DNA of 41,908 nt from Marilutibacter aestuarii (GTDB taxonomy: Bacteria; Pseudomonadota; Gammaproteobacteria; Xanthomonadales; Xanthomonadaceae): assembly GCF_006546775.1 (NCBI RefSeq), contig NZ_VICE01000038.1:1-41908 (forward strand). Reading direction: 5' to 3'. Below, piece by piece: positions 9,468 through 19,188 of this stretch; the first letter of the stretch is position 1; each line of letters opens with the position of its first letter. The position numbers were made by a program, and so were the translations under genes. The notes under the pieces were generated by a model that was not told the origin of the DNA, searched no databases, and was given only the letters and a program-made list of their open reading frames with translations.

Positions 9468-9482
9468 GCGGGCCGGGCCCGC
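9468..9482. terminator. Short GC hairpin between convergent aroA and the TonB-like gene
   Basis: GCGGGC at 9468-9473 and GCCCGC at 9477-9482 form a 6-bp stem with a 3-nt loop in the 128-bp convergent spacer. No T-tract follows on either strand, so only a weak bidirectional terminator role is suggested. Confidence 0.3.
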
Positions 9483-9505
9483 ACCGGCGCCCGCGACCTG
9501 CGCGA

Positions 9506-10204
9506 CTAGCGCGTGAACTCGATCGGGACGTTCACCGAGGCCTCCACCGGCTGGCCATTCGATTGCGCGGGCTGGAAACGCCAGCGGCGCACCGCGTCCA
9601 TCGCCGCCCGGTCGAGGCGCCGGTAGCCGCTGCTTTGCGCGACGTCGAGGTCGCGCGGTCGTCCATCGACGCCGATCGTCGCGCGCACCAGCACCGTCCC
9701 GGTCTCCCCGCGACGCAGGGAGGTTGCCGGATAACGCGGGGGTGGGGTCTGGCCGGGGATCGGGGTTGGTTCGCCGCTGGGCGAGACCGGCACTTCGACG
9801 GCGACCGGGTCGGGTAGCGGCATTTCCGGCTCGGCCGGTGCCGGCGGTGGCGGCGGAGGCTCGACCAGATGGGGACGGGAATCGTCTCCGGCGACGGCAT
9901 CCGGGGCATCGCCCATGCCACTGGCGCCGTCGGCATCGGCCGGGAGGGGCGAGGGCAGGGGCGTGTAAGCGGTGCCATCGGCGGTTGGCGGTGCGGCGTC
10001 GGGCGAATCGGCCACGCGCTCTTCGCGTCGGCCGGCAAGGAGCACCAGCAGGAACAGGAGCAGGCCGGCGGCGAATCCGCCCAGCAGCCACATCCACGTC
10101 CGGGGCATGGGGCGCCATGCGCTGAGGTCGAAGCCGCTTTGTCCATCCGCACTGGATTGGCGGACATGCGGATGGCGGGAAGATCGGGCGTGCGAGGCAG
10201 GCAT
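9506..10204 (-). CDS. TonB-family energy-transducer-like protein
   Basis: A 232-residue protein with a short cytoplasmic N-terminus and one transmembrane helix (MWLLGGFAAGLLLFLLVLLAG). A long Pro/Asp/Ala-rich periplasmic stretch follows (PPPPPPAPAEPEMPLPDP). The C-terminal TonB domain contains PPPRYPATSLRRGETGTVLVRATIGVDG, AMDAVRRWRFQPA and VNVPIEFTR. The family spans the periplasm and couples proton-motive force to outer-membrane receptors, or acts as a structural linker. No exbB/exbD gene is beside it, so it may be an accessory TonB. The ATG at 10204 has no strong ribosome site; an internal ATG at 10109, just before the helix, is an alternative. It is divergent from serS. Confidence 0.85.
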   Translation of the reverse strand: MPASHARSSRHPHVRQSSADGQSGFDLSAWRPMPRTWMWLLGGFAAGLLLFLLVLLAGRREERVADSPDAAPPTADGTAYTPLPSPLPADADGASGMGDAPDAVAGDDSRPHLVEPPPPPPAPAEPEMPLPDPVAVEVPVSPSGEPTPIPGQTPPPRYPATSLRRGETGTVLVRATIGVDGRPRDLDVAQSSGYRRLDRAAMDAVRRWRFQPAQSNGQPVEASVNVPIEFTR

Positions 10205-10256
10205 GGACCGGTGCGTGGATCGGGGCTTGCCGGCATTCTTGCACGTGCGGCGGTGA

Positions 10257-11615
<1,359 letters not shown>

Positions 11616-11669
11616 TCGGCATCGGCGGCAGCGGGCCGGCGCCCGGGGCCGACCCGCCGCCTGCAGCCG

Positions 11670-13508
11670 TCAGAACAGGTCGCCGGTCGGCCAGGCCGAC
11701 ACGCCTTCGACGATCTCCTTGAGCATCGTATCGATGTCCGCGACGTCGCCGGCGCTCGAGTTGGCGGTCGCCGCGTAGCCGAAGCCATCGCTGCGGCGCC
11801 GGTAGACGGCGTTGGTGCCGCTCATCGAGCCATAGTGCGCGTACGAGGTGTTGAGCACGGTCTCGTGGCGCATGAAGCGCAGCAGGTCGGCGGGGGTGGC
11901 GATCCAGCCGCCATGCGAGTCGAAGCGCCCGGGCTTGACGCTCGAGTAGGCCCCGCTGCCGTAGTACTTCACCTCGTTGGTCTTGCGGTCGGCCTCCTTG
12001 TCGCCGCCGATGACCATGCCCGACGCGCCGGCCGGCTTGAGGATCGTGTCGCGCACGTAGGCCTCGTAGGACTTGCCGCTGCGCGCCTCGATCACGCGGC
12101 CGAGCAGGCAGTAACCGAAGTTGGAGTACGTCTGGTCGCTGGGCAGCCCGGGGTTGGTGCCGGGGGCGTAGCCCAGCGGATAGTTCTCCAGCGCCCAGTT
12201 GATCAGGCCCGCGTGGGTGGTGCCGGTGTAGGCGAACATCGGGTCGCTGCCGTTGCCGTCCTTGTCGATGCGCCGGAAGCCGGCGCGATGCCGGACCAGG
12301 TGGTCGACCGTGATGTCCTCGATGTCCGGGTTGTTGGACGGGGTGGCGAACTGGCCGCCCAGCACGCTGCGGGGTCCGAATACGCGCGAGCTCATGTCCA
12401 GCGAGGTGTCGTTGGCCAGGCGCGTGACCGCGACCACGGTGATCGGCTTGGACACGCTGGCGATGCGGAAGCGGTGGGCGGGCCCGACCGGCGTGCTGTC
12501 GTCGGCCTTGCCGAAGCCGGCCGCGTAGACCAGGCGTTTGTCCTTGCTGATCGCGATCGACATGCCCGGGATGCCGTTGGCCTGCATGTAGGCGCGTACC
12601 TTGTCGTCGATCAGCTTCAGGTCCTGCGCCTTGAAGGCGGTGTTCTCCCACAGTCCGTTGAAGCGCACCCCGCTGCCGCCGTTGAAGGCCTCGATGTACC
12701 GCGGTTCCCAGCTCTGGTAGCGATGGTTGTCGAAGACGTGCTGGTAGTGCGCGGCCGGGATGCCGTGGCGCGCGGCGGCGAGCGGTCCCCCGGTCTTGAC
12801 CCAGATCGCGGCGTAGCGGTCCCCGTTGCCCTGGCGGTAGCCGCTGACGACCTTCAATCGGTAGCCCTTGCCGGTGAACTCGTTGAAGGCCTGCTGGTAG
12901 GCGCTGCTGGTCAGGCCGTGGCGCGCGACCCATGACGGGCTGTCTTTCTCGAAGATCGCGGCGAAGCGCGGCGAGCCGCCGAGGCTGAACGCACTCAGGT
13001 GCGTGGGCGCATAGCCTTGCCGTGCCATGTCGGTCACGGCGGCCTGGTACTGCTCGGCGGTCAGTCCGTGGCGGGCCTTCCACGCAGGGCCGCCGCGCTT
13101 CTCCCAGATGGCCGCGTAGTAGGGCTTGCCAGCGACTGCGTAGCCGTTGACGTAGGTCAGGCGATAGCCCTTGCCGCCGTACTCGTTGAAGGCCGCCTGG
13201 TACTGCTGTGGGTCGAGGCCGTGGCGCGCGGCCCAGGCCGGGCCGGCCTGCTTTTTCCACAGCCCGGCGTAGCGGGCGCTGCCGCCCTGCTCATAGCCCG
13301 CGACCGACACCAGCCGGTAGCCCTGGCCGCTGTAGGTCTGGAAGGCCTGCTGGTACTGGGCACCGGTCAGGCCGTGGCGTGCGGCCCAGGGTGCGGCAAC
13401 GGCGGCGTGCAGGCCGAGCGCGAACAGGCCGGCGACCGCGATCGTTCGCGCCAGCCCGCGCAGCGGTCGCCGCTGCCGGATTGCGAGGGTGGGGACTTGG
13501 GGGTTCAT
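11670..13508 (-). CDS. Secreted beta-lactamase-fold serine hydrolase with five tandem BTRD1-type repeats
   Basis: A 612-residue exported protein. Residues 1-39 are a signal peptide ending AAVAA. Residues about 40-290 are five repeats of about 48 residues with the pattern W-x-ARHGL-x5-YQ-AF-x6-GYR...GY...G-x-RYAAIW, matching the bacterial tandem repeat domain 1 (BTRD1) style. Residues about 295-612 are a serine beta-lactamase/penicillin-binding fold: Ser351-V-S-Lys354, Tyr461-S-Asn463, and HGG at 532-534 in the KTG position. Enzymes of this architecture include D-aminopeptidases, esterases and fungal polyglycine hydrolases; the substrate here is unknown. The ATG at 13508 has AAGGAGAG 4 nt upstream. 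It is last in a three-gene operon, 28 bp after the Cys-rich gene. Confidence 0.88.
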   Translation of the reverse strand: MNPQVPTLAIRQRRPLRGLARTIAVAGLFALGLHAAVAAPWAARHGLTGAQYQQAFQTYSGQGYRLVSVAGYEQGGSARYAGLWKKQAGPAWAARHGLDPQQYQAAFNEYGGKGYRLTYVNGYAVAGKPYYAAIWEKRGGPAWKARHGLTAEQYQAAVTDMARQGYAPTHLSAFSLGGSPRFAAIFEKDSPSWVARHGLTSSAYQQAFNEFTGKGYRLKVVSGYRQGNGDRYAAIWVKTGGPLAAARHGIPAAHYQHVFDNHRYQSWEPRYIEAFNGGSGVRFNGLWENTAFKAQDLKLIDDKVRAYMQANGIPGMSIAISKDKRLVYAAGFGKADDSTPVGPAHRFRIASVSKPITVVAVTRLANDTSLDMSSRVFGPRSVLGGQFATPSNNPDIEDITVDHLVRHRAGFRRIDKDGNGSDPMFAYTGTTHAGLINWALENYPLGYAPGTNPGLPSDQTYSNFGYCLLGRVIEARSGKSYEAYVRDTILKPAGASGMVIGGDKEADRKTNEVKYYGSGAYSSVKPGRFDSHGGWIATPADLLRFMRHETVLNTSYAHYGSMSGTNAVYRRRSDGFGYAATANSSAGDVADIDTMLKEIVEGVSAWPTGDLF

Positions 13509-13536
13509 CGTTCTCTCCTTGCTGGATGTGGATGGA

Positions 13537-13986
13537 TCAGTGATCGAGGCAGCCACAGCTGACTTCGGCGGCATTGCAGCCCTTGTCGCCGCAGGCGCAG
13601 ACCTTCAGGCCGTTGCCGGACGTACAGGTCGCCTTCAGCGCCGCGCCGGTGGCGGACAGTCCGCCCGGGCCCCGCTGTCCGGCCGGTTGTGCCGGCGGAG
13701 GGGGGACGCCGTAGCACGAACAACTGGTGGCCTTGGCCTGGCACTTGCCCCCAGGCGCGCTGCACGAGCAGGTGGCCTTGCCGTCGGTGCTGGTGCAGGT
13801 CGCGCCCTTGCTGTCGGAGGGCAGGGCGAGGACCTGGCGCGTCGGCGCGGCGCGGGTCTGCGCCGAGACCTGGAAGGCGCCCAGTTGCGCGACAAGCAGT
13901 GCCACGAGGGCGAGTGCCGCGCAGATCCGGCGAACGGGGCATGGCGACGGTGCCGGCTGGGCGAAGGGAATGGGCGTGGTGTTCAT
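13537..13986 (-). CDS. Small secreted cysteine-rich protein with a duplicated six-Cys module
   Basis: A 149-residue protein with a signal peptide (residues 1-42, cut near VSA-QT). The mature part has two copies of a six-cysteine pattern: C64, C73, C75, C82, C89, C91 (C-x8-C-x-C-x6-C-x6-C-x-C) and C121, C130, C132, C137, C144, C146 (the same with one spacing shortened to x4). They are separated by a Pro/Gly linker. I do not recognise the family. It may be a disulfide-knotted ligand, an inhibitor or a metal-binding protein. The start has GGAGGA 7 nt upstream. It sits between the M23 peptidase gene (62 bp upstream) and the serine hydrolase gene (28 bp downstream), so it is probably co-expressed and co-exported. 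Confidence 0.8.
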   Translation of the reverse strand: MNTTPIPFAQPAPSPCPVRRICAALALVALLVAQLGAFQVSAQTRAAPTRQVLALPSDSKGATCTSTDGKATCSCSAPGGKCQAKATSCSCYGVPPPPAQPAGQRGPGGLSATGAALKATCTSGNGLKVCACGDKGCNAAEVSCGCLDH

Positions 13987-14048
13987 CGTGGGGTCCTCCG
14001 GTGGGCCCGGGTCGAGGCGCGATGCCGGTGGCCCGGGCAGGCATGGCG

Positions 14049-15464
14049 CTACTTGCGCCATATCGCGGCGTAGCGGGCGTGGTTGCCGCTCGCATAGCCG
14101 GTGACGTCGCGGGTGGCGTAGCCGGCGCGGGTCGTGGCCTGCCACTCGCTCTGGTATTGCGCGCTGTCCAGGCCGTGGCGCGCCTTGTACGGACCGGACG
14201 CCTTCGAGCTCCAGATCGCGGAGAAGTGCGGCTGTCCGCCGTGGACGTAGGCATTGAGGTAGACCAGCTGGCGGCCCGCGCCCGCGTTCGCCTCGAAGGC
14301 CTGCTGGTACTGGTTCGCCGTCAGCTGCGATTTGGCCTGCCAGCTGCCGATGTCGGCCTTCTCGTAGAGCGCGGTGTAGCGGCGCTGGCCGCCCACCGAG
14401 ACCACCGAGACGTTGCGCGGCCGGTAACCGGCCCGGGACAGCGCATCCATCCGTGCCTGGTGCGTCGACGCGTCGAGCCCGTGGTAGGCCGAGTACGCCG
14501 GGCCCGCCTGCTTGCGGAAGATCCCCGCGTAACGCACGCCGCCACTGCCCGCATGGCTTTCCACCTGCACCGGCCGATAGCCCTGGCCGGTGTACTGGTC
14601 GAAACGCTGCTGGTACTGCGCGGCCGACAGCCCGTGGAAGGCCTTCCATGCGCCGCTTCGCGGCCGGAACACCGCGTTGTAGTAGACCTTGCCGCCGACG
14701 TCGAAGCCGTCGATCCACTCCAGTGCGTAGCCCGACGCGACGGCCTGGTCGAACAGGCACTGGTAGTCGCGCGCGGGCACGCCGTGGCGCGCGACTTCCT
14801 TCGCTCCGGCCTGGATGGCGCCCGGGACCTTGCGCGCTTCGTACGACTGGCCACTGGCGAAGATGCCGCCATCGATCCCGCAGATGCGGGGGATGCGGTT
14901 GCGCTTGCTGCCGGCGTTGTCGGTGAGGAACCCGCCCACGGTCGTGATGCCGTCGGCCGCGCGCGGCACGCCGACCTCGAAGTGCAGGTGGTCGCCGCTG
15001 GCGCAACCGACGTCGGACTCGTCGCCCAGGTAGGTGCCGGCCTTGACCGACTGCCCCACCTCCAGCCCGGCCTTGCCCGTCGACGAGCCCTTCGCCATGT
15101 GCGAGTACTTGGTCCACTCGCCGTTGGGGTGCTCGATCCAGACGTAGTTGTTCTTCCTCTCGCTGGCGGGGAGGTCGCCGCAGCCGTCGATGCGCTTGTC
15201 GAAGCCATCGACCACGCGCCGGACGATGCCGTCGGCCGCGGCCACGATCCGGTAGGTACCGCCACCACGGCCGCCCATGTCGATGCGACCGGGCGGCGAA
15301 TGCTTGAGGTGGTCGTTGGAGACGCGCACCTCGGTGCCGTCGGCGTAGGGGATGCGGTAGACGCCCTTGGATGTCTCCAGGGCCAGGGCCTGGCCGGCCA
15401 GCAGCAGGGCGCAGCCGGCCAGGCACAGGCCCGCGGCGGGGTGGCGGGAAGGGGTAAGGTGCAT
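14049..15464 (-). CDS. Secreted M23 metallopeptidase with five tandem BTRD1-type repeats
   Basis: A 471-residue exported zinc endopeptidase of the LytM/M23 type, expected to cut peptidoglycan cross-links or Gly-rich peptides. The signal peptide covers residues 1-28. The peptidase domain (about 35-185) has H55 and D62 in DHLKHSPPGRIDMGG, then WIEHPNGEWTKYSHMAKGS (H122) and GDHLHFEVGVPR (H159/H161), the expected zinc and catalytic set. Residues about 220-471 are five approximately 50-residue repeats of the same kind as in the serine hydrolase two genes downstream (ARHGLDSAQYQ..., RYAAIWRK). The fourth repeat has lost the HG motif (AKSQL). GGAG lies 7 nt before the ATG at 15464. It is first in the operon; 240 bp separate it from a divergent CARDB-like gene. 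Confidence 0.9.
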   Translation of the reverse strand: MHLTPSRHPAAGLCLAGCALLLAGQALALETSKGVYRIPYADGTEVRVSNDHLKHSPPGRIDMGGRGGGTYRIVAAADGIVRRVVDGFDKRIDGCGDLPASERKNNYVWIEHPNGEWTKYSHMAKGSSTGKAGLEVGQSVKAGTYLGDESDVGCASGDHLHFEVGVPRAADGITTVGGFLTDNAGSKRNRIPRICGIDGGIFASGQSYEARKVPGAIQAGAKEVARHGVPARDYQCLFDQAVASGYALEWIDGFDVGGKVYYNAVFRPRSGAWKAFHGLSAAQYQQRFDQYTGQGYRPVQVESHAGSGGVRYAGIFRKQAGPAYSAYHGLDASTHQARMDALSRAGYRPRNVSVVSVGGQRRYTALYEKADIGSWQAKSQLTANQYQQAFEANAGAGRQLVYLNAYVHGGQPHFSAIWSSKASGPYKARHGLDSAQYQSEWQATTRAGYATRDVTGYASGNHARYAAIWRK

Positions 15465-15704
15465 GTCGGGTCTCCGGTGTGGGTGGGTGTTCGCACCGAG
15501 GGGTTTCGATGCGCTCGACCGGGTAGTCGGCATCCGCGCCGGAATCCCGCCACCCCGTCGTGCGCCGCGCCCCGCCCGCGTGTGCCAGCGGGTGGGCCCG
15601 GGTCTTGCCATGGCACCGGTGGCGGGTTTTTCCCGTGTTGTCCGATAGGACCCATGAAGCGTGGTGGAAGGCACCGCGCATGCCCCAAGACAGGAGAGGA
15701 CACG

Positions 15705-16346
15705 ATGTCCAGATCGACCCCGAACAGAACGCGCCTGGCGCACGCCGGCGTGCTGACACTGATGCTGTCGGGCGCGGCGCTGATCCCGCTGGCAGCGCAG
15801 GAGCGCGTGCTCCCGCCCCCCGAGTCCCCCGAGCCCGTGGATGCGATGCCGGCGCAGGGTACGATCGCCGCGCCGAAGCCGGGGCCCCAGCAGGACGGCG
15901 ATCCGGGCGGGCCCGGCCAGGGGCGGCAAGCGCAGTTCGCCCCGGTGGGCGCAGTCGACCTGCTGCTGGTGGATGCGTTCCAGCTCGGCAACAGCTCGAT
16001 TCCCTGGGGCACCATCGCGACGGTGCCGGCAGGCGACGCCGTGCAGTTCAAGCGCGGCCGCTGCGTATTCCGTTACAAGTACACCACCCGCAACGACGGC
16101 GCGGCCGGCGCAGGGGCCTTCACCAACCGGATCCATCGCGATGCCGTCGCCGGCCCCGTGTCGGCCACCGATCCGGTGACCGGACTGATGGCGGGCGCGC
16201 TGGTCAATTCCGACGGGCACCTGCTGCTGGCGCCGGGCACGACCCTGCTGTACGTCGCGGTCGACGATGGTGCGGCGATCGCCGAGACCGACGAAGCCAA
16301 CAACCTGCGGCGCGTGAAGGTCACCGTCAAGGGCGAGTGCCGCTGA
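15705..16346 (+). CDS. Secreted CARDB-like domain protein
   Basis: A 213-residue protein. Residues 1-32 look like a signal peptide (THAG-like LAHAGVLTLMLSGAALIPLAAQ). A Pro/Gly/Gln-rich linker follows to about residue 80. The rest is a single beta-sandwich domain with CARDB features: VDLLLVDAFQL, CVFRYKYTTRNDGAAGAGAF, LLLAPGTTLLYVAVDDGAAIAETDEANNLRRVKVTV. CARDB domains are cell-adhesion-like modules in exported proteins; no catalytic residues are expected. AGGAGAGGACACG precedes the ATG at 15705. It is divergent from the M23 peptidase gene and convergent with the kinase gene. A role with the repeat-bearing enzymes is only suggested by position. Confidence 0.75.
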   Translation: MSRSTPNRTRLAHAGVLTLMLSGAALIPLAAQERVLPPPESPEPVDAMPAQGTIAAPKPGPQQDGDPGGPGQGRQAQFAPVGAVDLLLVDAFQLGNSSIPWGTIATVPAGDAVQFKRGRCVFRYKYTTRNDGAAGAGAFTNRIHRDAVAGPVSATDPVTGLMAGALVNSDGHLLLAPGTTLLYVAVDDGAAIAETDEANNLRRVKVTVKGECR

Positions 16347-16379
16347 GCACGGCCCGGGTCGTGCGGGGCCTGCCGACCG

Positions 16380-19175
16380 TCAGCCGCGCGCGAGCGCTTG
16401 CGCGCGCCGGAGCGCCGCCTCGGCCTCGAGGGTCCGCGTGTCCGCGTCGCCGAAGGCCGCCTGGCGCACCTGCCACGCTTCTTCGAGCAGGGGCACGGCT
16501 TCGGCCGCCTTGCCCTGGTCCAGCAGCAGCTCGCCCAGCGGCACCAGGACCAGGGCCAGGCGGGGCTGGTCGTCGGGCAGGCGCTTGCGGAAGATCTCCA
16601 GCGCCTGCCGCATGTGCGTTTCCGCTTCGTCCAGTCGACCCTGGCGATGCAGCACGATGCCGATGCGGTTGAGGTCGATGCCGACGCGCTCGTGCTCGTC
16701 GCCGTAGTCCGCCCGTTGCGCGGCGAGGGCTTCGCGGTAGAGCGCTTCGGCGGCGGCGAACCGGCCGCGCTTCTCTTCCAGCATTCCCAGGTTGAACACG
16801 GTGGCCGCGCGCCAGGGGTGGTCGTCCGGATAGGCGGCCAGCGCCTGCCGGTAGTAGTCGGCGGCCGCATCGGGATCGCCGCTCTCGGCCAGTGCCAGGC
16901 CGAGGTCGTTGAGGTTCATCGCCACCTCGGGGTGGCGCTCGCCCAGGGCCTCGCGACGGATCGCCAGCGACTCGCGCAGCAGGTCTTCGGCTTCGTCGAA
17001 GCGGCGTTGCGCCTGCATCAGCATGGCCAGGTTGTTCATGACCATCGCCACCGAGGGGTGCCGCTCGCCACGCGAGCGCGCCATCGACAGCCGGGCCTCC
17101 CGGTAGAGCGCTTCGGCCGAGTCGTACTCGCCCAGGTTGACCCGGGTCACCGCGAGGTTCGACAGGCTGCGCGCAAGGTGCGGGTGCGTCGCCGGCAGCA
17201 GGCGGCGACGCAGCGCCAGGGCCTGGCTGAGCAGCGGCTCTGCGCCAGCGTAGTCGCCCTGGTGGCGAAGCACCGTGCCCAGATGGTCCAGGCTGCTGGC
17301 GACGTCGACGTGCTCCTCGCCGAAAAGTGACCTGCGGATGGCCAGCGCGTCGCGGTGGTGGCGCTCGGCGGCCTCCAGGTCGCTGGCGCGGAAGCGCACC
17401 TGGCCCAGGTCGGAGAGCGTGGTCGCGACTTCGGCGCCGGCTTCGCCTCCAGCGCTGCCGAAGCGGGCCAGCGCATCGCGCAGCGCGGCGTCGGCCTCGT
17501 CGTAGTGGCCCTCGTCGCTCAACAGCCGGCCCCGGCTACGCAGTGCGCGGGCGAGCAGCAGCGGACGTTCGTCGGCGAGGGGGCGGGTGGTCGCCAGGCC
17601 GTCGTCGAACAGCGGCCCGGCACGATCGTAGAGCCCGAGCTGGCGGTAGGCCTCGCCGACGGTGTCGAGCAGTTCGGCGCGCACTTCGGGGTGCGCGCCC
17701 AGTTCGCTTTCGATCCCCGCCCAGCCGCGGTCGAGGAGTTCGCGCGCGCTCAATTGCGCACCGCCGGAGCGCTCGGGGTCGGCACCTTCGAACAACTGCA
17801 GGACCAGCGACTGGACCTGCCGGGCCTTGGTGGCTTCGCTTTGCGCGCGGTCGCGCTCGCGTGCGATCAGGCTTGCCTGGTGGGTCACCGTGATGGCGTA
17901 GGCGACCAGCATTGCCAGCAGCGATAGCGACGCGGCCACGCCGACGGGGTGGCGCCGGAGGAACTTGCCGGTGCGATAGAGCAGGCGCTCGGGACGCGCA
18001 TGGATCGGCCGGCGCTCGCGCCAGCGCACGAGGTCCTGGACGAGGGCGTCCACCGATTCGTAGCGTCGGTCCGGCGACTTGCGCAGCGCCTTGAGCACGA
18101 TGGTGTCGAGGTCGCCCCGAAGCCGGCGGCGGAGGGCCGCAGGGGTCGTGCGACGGGCATCGGCGATGGAGGCATCGCTGCCCAGCGCGAGGCTGGGACG
18201 CAGCGGCGCTTCGTGGCAGATGCTGCGTTCCAGGGCCAGGGCCGAATCCAGGCGAGGTGCCTGGGCGCGGCGACCGCAGAGGAGTTCGTAGAGCAGCAGG
18301 CCCAGCTGGTAGACGTCGGTCGTGGTGGTCGCCGGCTGCCCGGTGACCTGCTCCGGCGCCGCGTATTCGGGGGTGAAGACCCGGGCCATCGTCCGCGTCC
18401 GTGGCGCACCCGCGGCATCGCTTGCCCCCAGCACCTTGGCGATGCCGAAATCGAGCAGCTTCACCTCGCCGTCCGCGGTGACGACGATGTTCGAGGGCTT
18501 GATGTCGCGGTGGACGATGAGGTGCCGGTGGGCATGGGCCACGGCATCGCAGACGCTCGCGAACAGCGCCAGCCGTCGCTCGAGGTCGAGACGGGCGCCA
18601 TCGCAATGACGGTCCAGCGCCTCGCCCTCGACGTACTCCATGACCAGGTATGGGCCGCCTTCGGGATCGCGGCCGCCGTCAAGCAGGCGGGCGATGCCGG
18701 GATGGTTCAGCGATGCCAGGATCTGGCGTTCCTGCGCGAAGCGGCGCAGGAACTCGCCCGAGCCGGCATCCAGCCGCAGGCGTTTGAGCGCGCCCAGCTG
18801 TCGGAATCCCTCGCCGCTGCGCTCGGCCAGGTAGACCGTGCCCATCCCGCCGATGCCCAGGCGCCGCAGCAGCCGCCAGGCGCCGATCTCGCGTCCGCTG
18901 GCGTCCTCTTCCTCGACCGCGTGCCAATCGTCGGTGGGGCCATCGCCACCCGTGCCCGGGGTCGCGCGGTCGGATGGAGCTTGCACCCACGGCGCGCCAG
19001 CATCGAGCAGTGGCGACTCGCTGCACGCGAGCGCGAGCAGCAGCTCCAGTTCCTCGCGCAAGGCAGGCTCGCCGGCGGCCACCGCGTCCAGGAACGCGGG
19101 ACGCGCCGACTCGGGCAGGTCGAGCGCCTGCTCGAACAGCGCGTCGATGCGAACGCGGGGATCCGGTCCGGCCAC
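16380..19175 (-). CDS. Membrane Ser/Thr protein kinase with C-terminal TPR array
   Basis: A 931-residue Hanks-type kinase. Residues about 98-385 hold the kinase domain: GIGGMGTVY glycine loop (107-115), Lys131, Glu149, HRDIKPSN (222-229, catalytic Asp224), DFG (242-244) and an APE motif in YAAPEQVTG. A transmembrane helix spans 410-431. A short coiled region follows, then about ten TPR units to the C-terminus (DEAEDLLRESLAIRREALGERHPEVA... type). The N-terminal 95 residues are helical and acidic. All key catalytic residues are present, so it should be active. The GTG start at 19175 has GAGGG 5 nt upstream and lies 13 bp after the sigma-factor stop, indicating one operon and a functional pair. 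Confidence 0.95.
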   Translation of the reverse strand: MAGPDPRVRIDALFEQALDLPESARPAFLDAVAAGEPALREELELLLALACSESPLLDAGAPWVQAPSDRATPGTGGDGPTDDWHAVEEEDASGREIGAWRLLRRLGIGGMGTVYLAERSGEGFRQLGALKRLRLDAGSGEFLRRFAQERQILASLNHPGIARLLDGGRDPEGGPYLVMEYVEGEALDRHCDGARLDLERRLALFASVCDAVAHAHRHLIVHRDIKPSNIVVTADGEVKLLDFGIAKVLGASDAAGAPRTRTMARVFTPEYAAPEQVTGQPATTTTDVYQLGLLLYELLCGRRAQAPRLDSALALERSICHEAPLRPSLALGSDASIADARRTTPAALRRRLRGDLDTIVLKALRKSPDRRYESVDALVQDLVRWRERRPIHARPERLLYRTGKFLRRHPVGVAASLSLLAMLVAYAITVTHQASLIARERDRAQSEATKARQVQSLVLQLFEGADPERSGGAQLSARELLDRGWAGIESELGAHPEVRAELLDTVGEAYRQLGLYDRAGPLFDDGLATTRPLADERPLLLARALRSRGRLLSDEGHYDEADAALRDALARFGSAGGEAGAEVATTLSDLGQVRFRASDLEAAERHHRDALAIRRSLFGEEHVDVASSLDHLGTVLRHQGDYAGAEPLLSQALALRRRLLPATHPHLARSLSNLAVTRVNLGEYDSAEALYREARLSMARSRGERHPSVAMVMNNLAMLMQAQRRFDEAEDLLRESLAIRREALGERHPEVAMNLNDLGLALAESGDPDAAADYYRQALAAYPDDHPWRAATVFNLGMLEEKRGRFAAAEALYREALAAQRADYGDEHERVGIDLNRIGIVLHRQGRLDEAETHMRQALEIFRKRLPDDQPRLALVLVPLGELLLDQGKAAEAVPLLEEAWQVRQAAFGDADTRTLEAEAALRRAQALARG

Positions 19176-19188
19176 GTATCCCTCGCTC

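Noticed and set aside
13689-15704. Plus-strand open frame upstream of and in frame with the CARDB-like gene
   Set aside because: The upstream part is antisense to the Cys-rich and M23 genes; the real start is the ATG at 15705, with a good ribosome site and a signal peptide.
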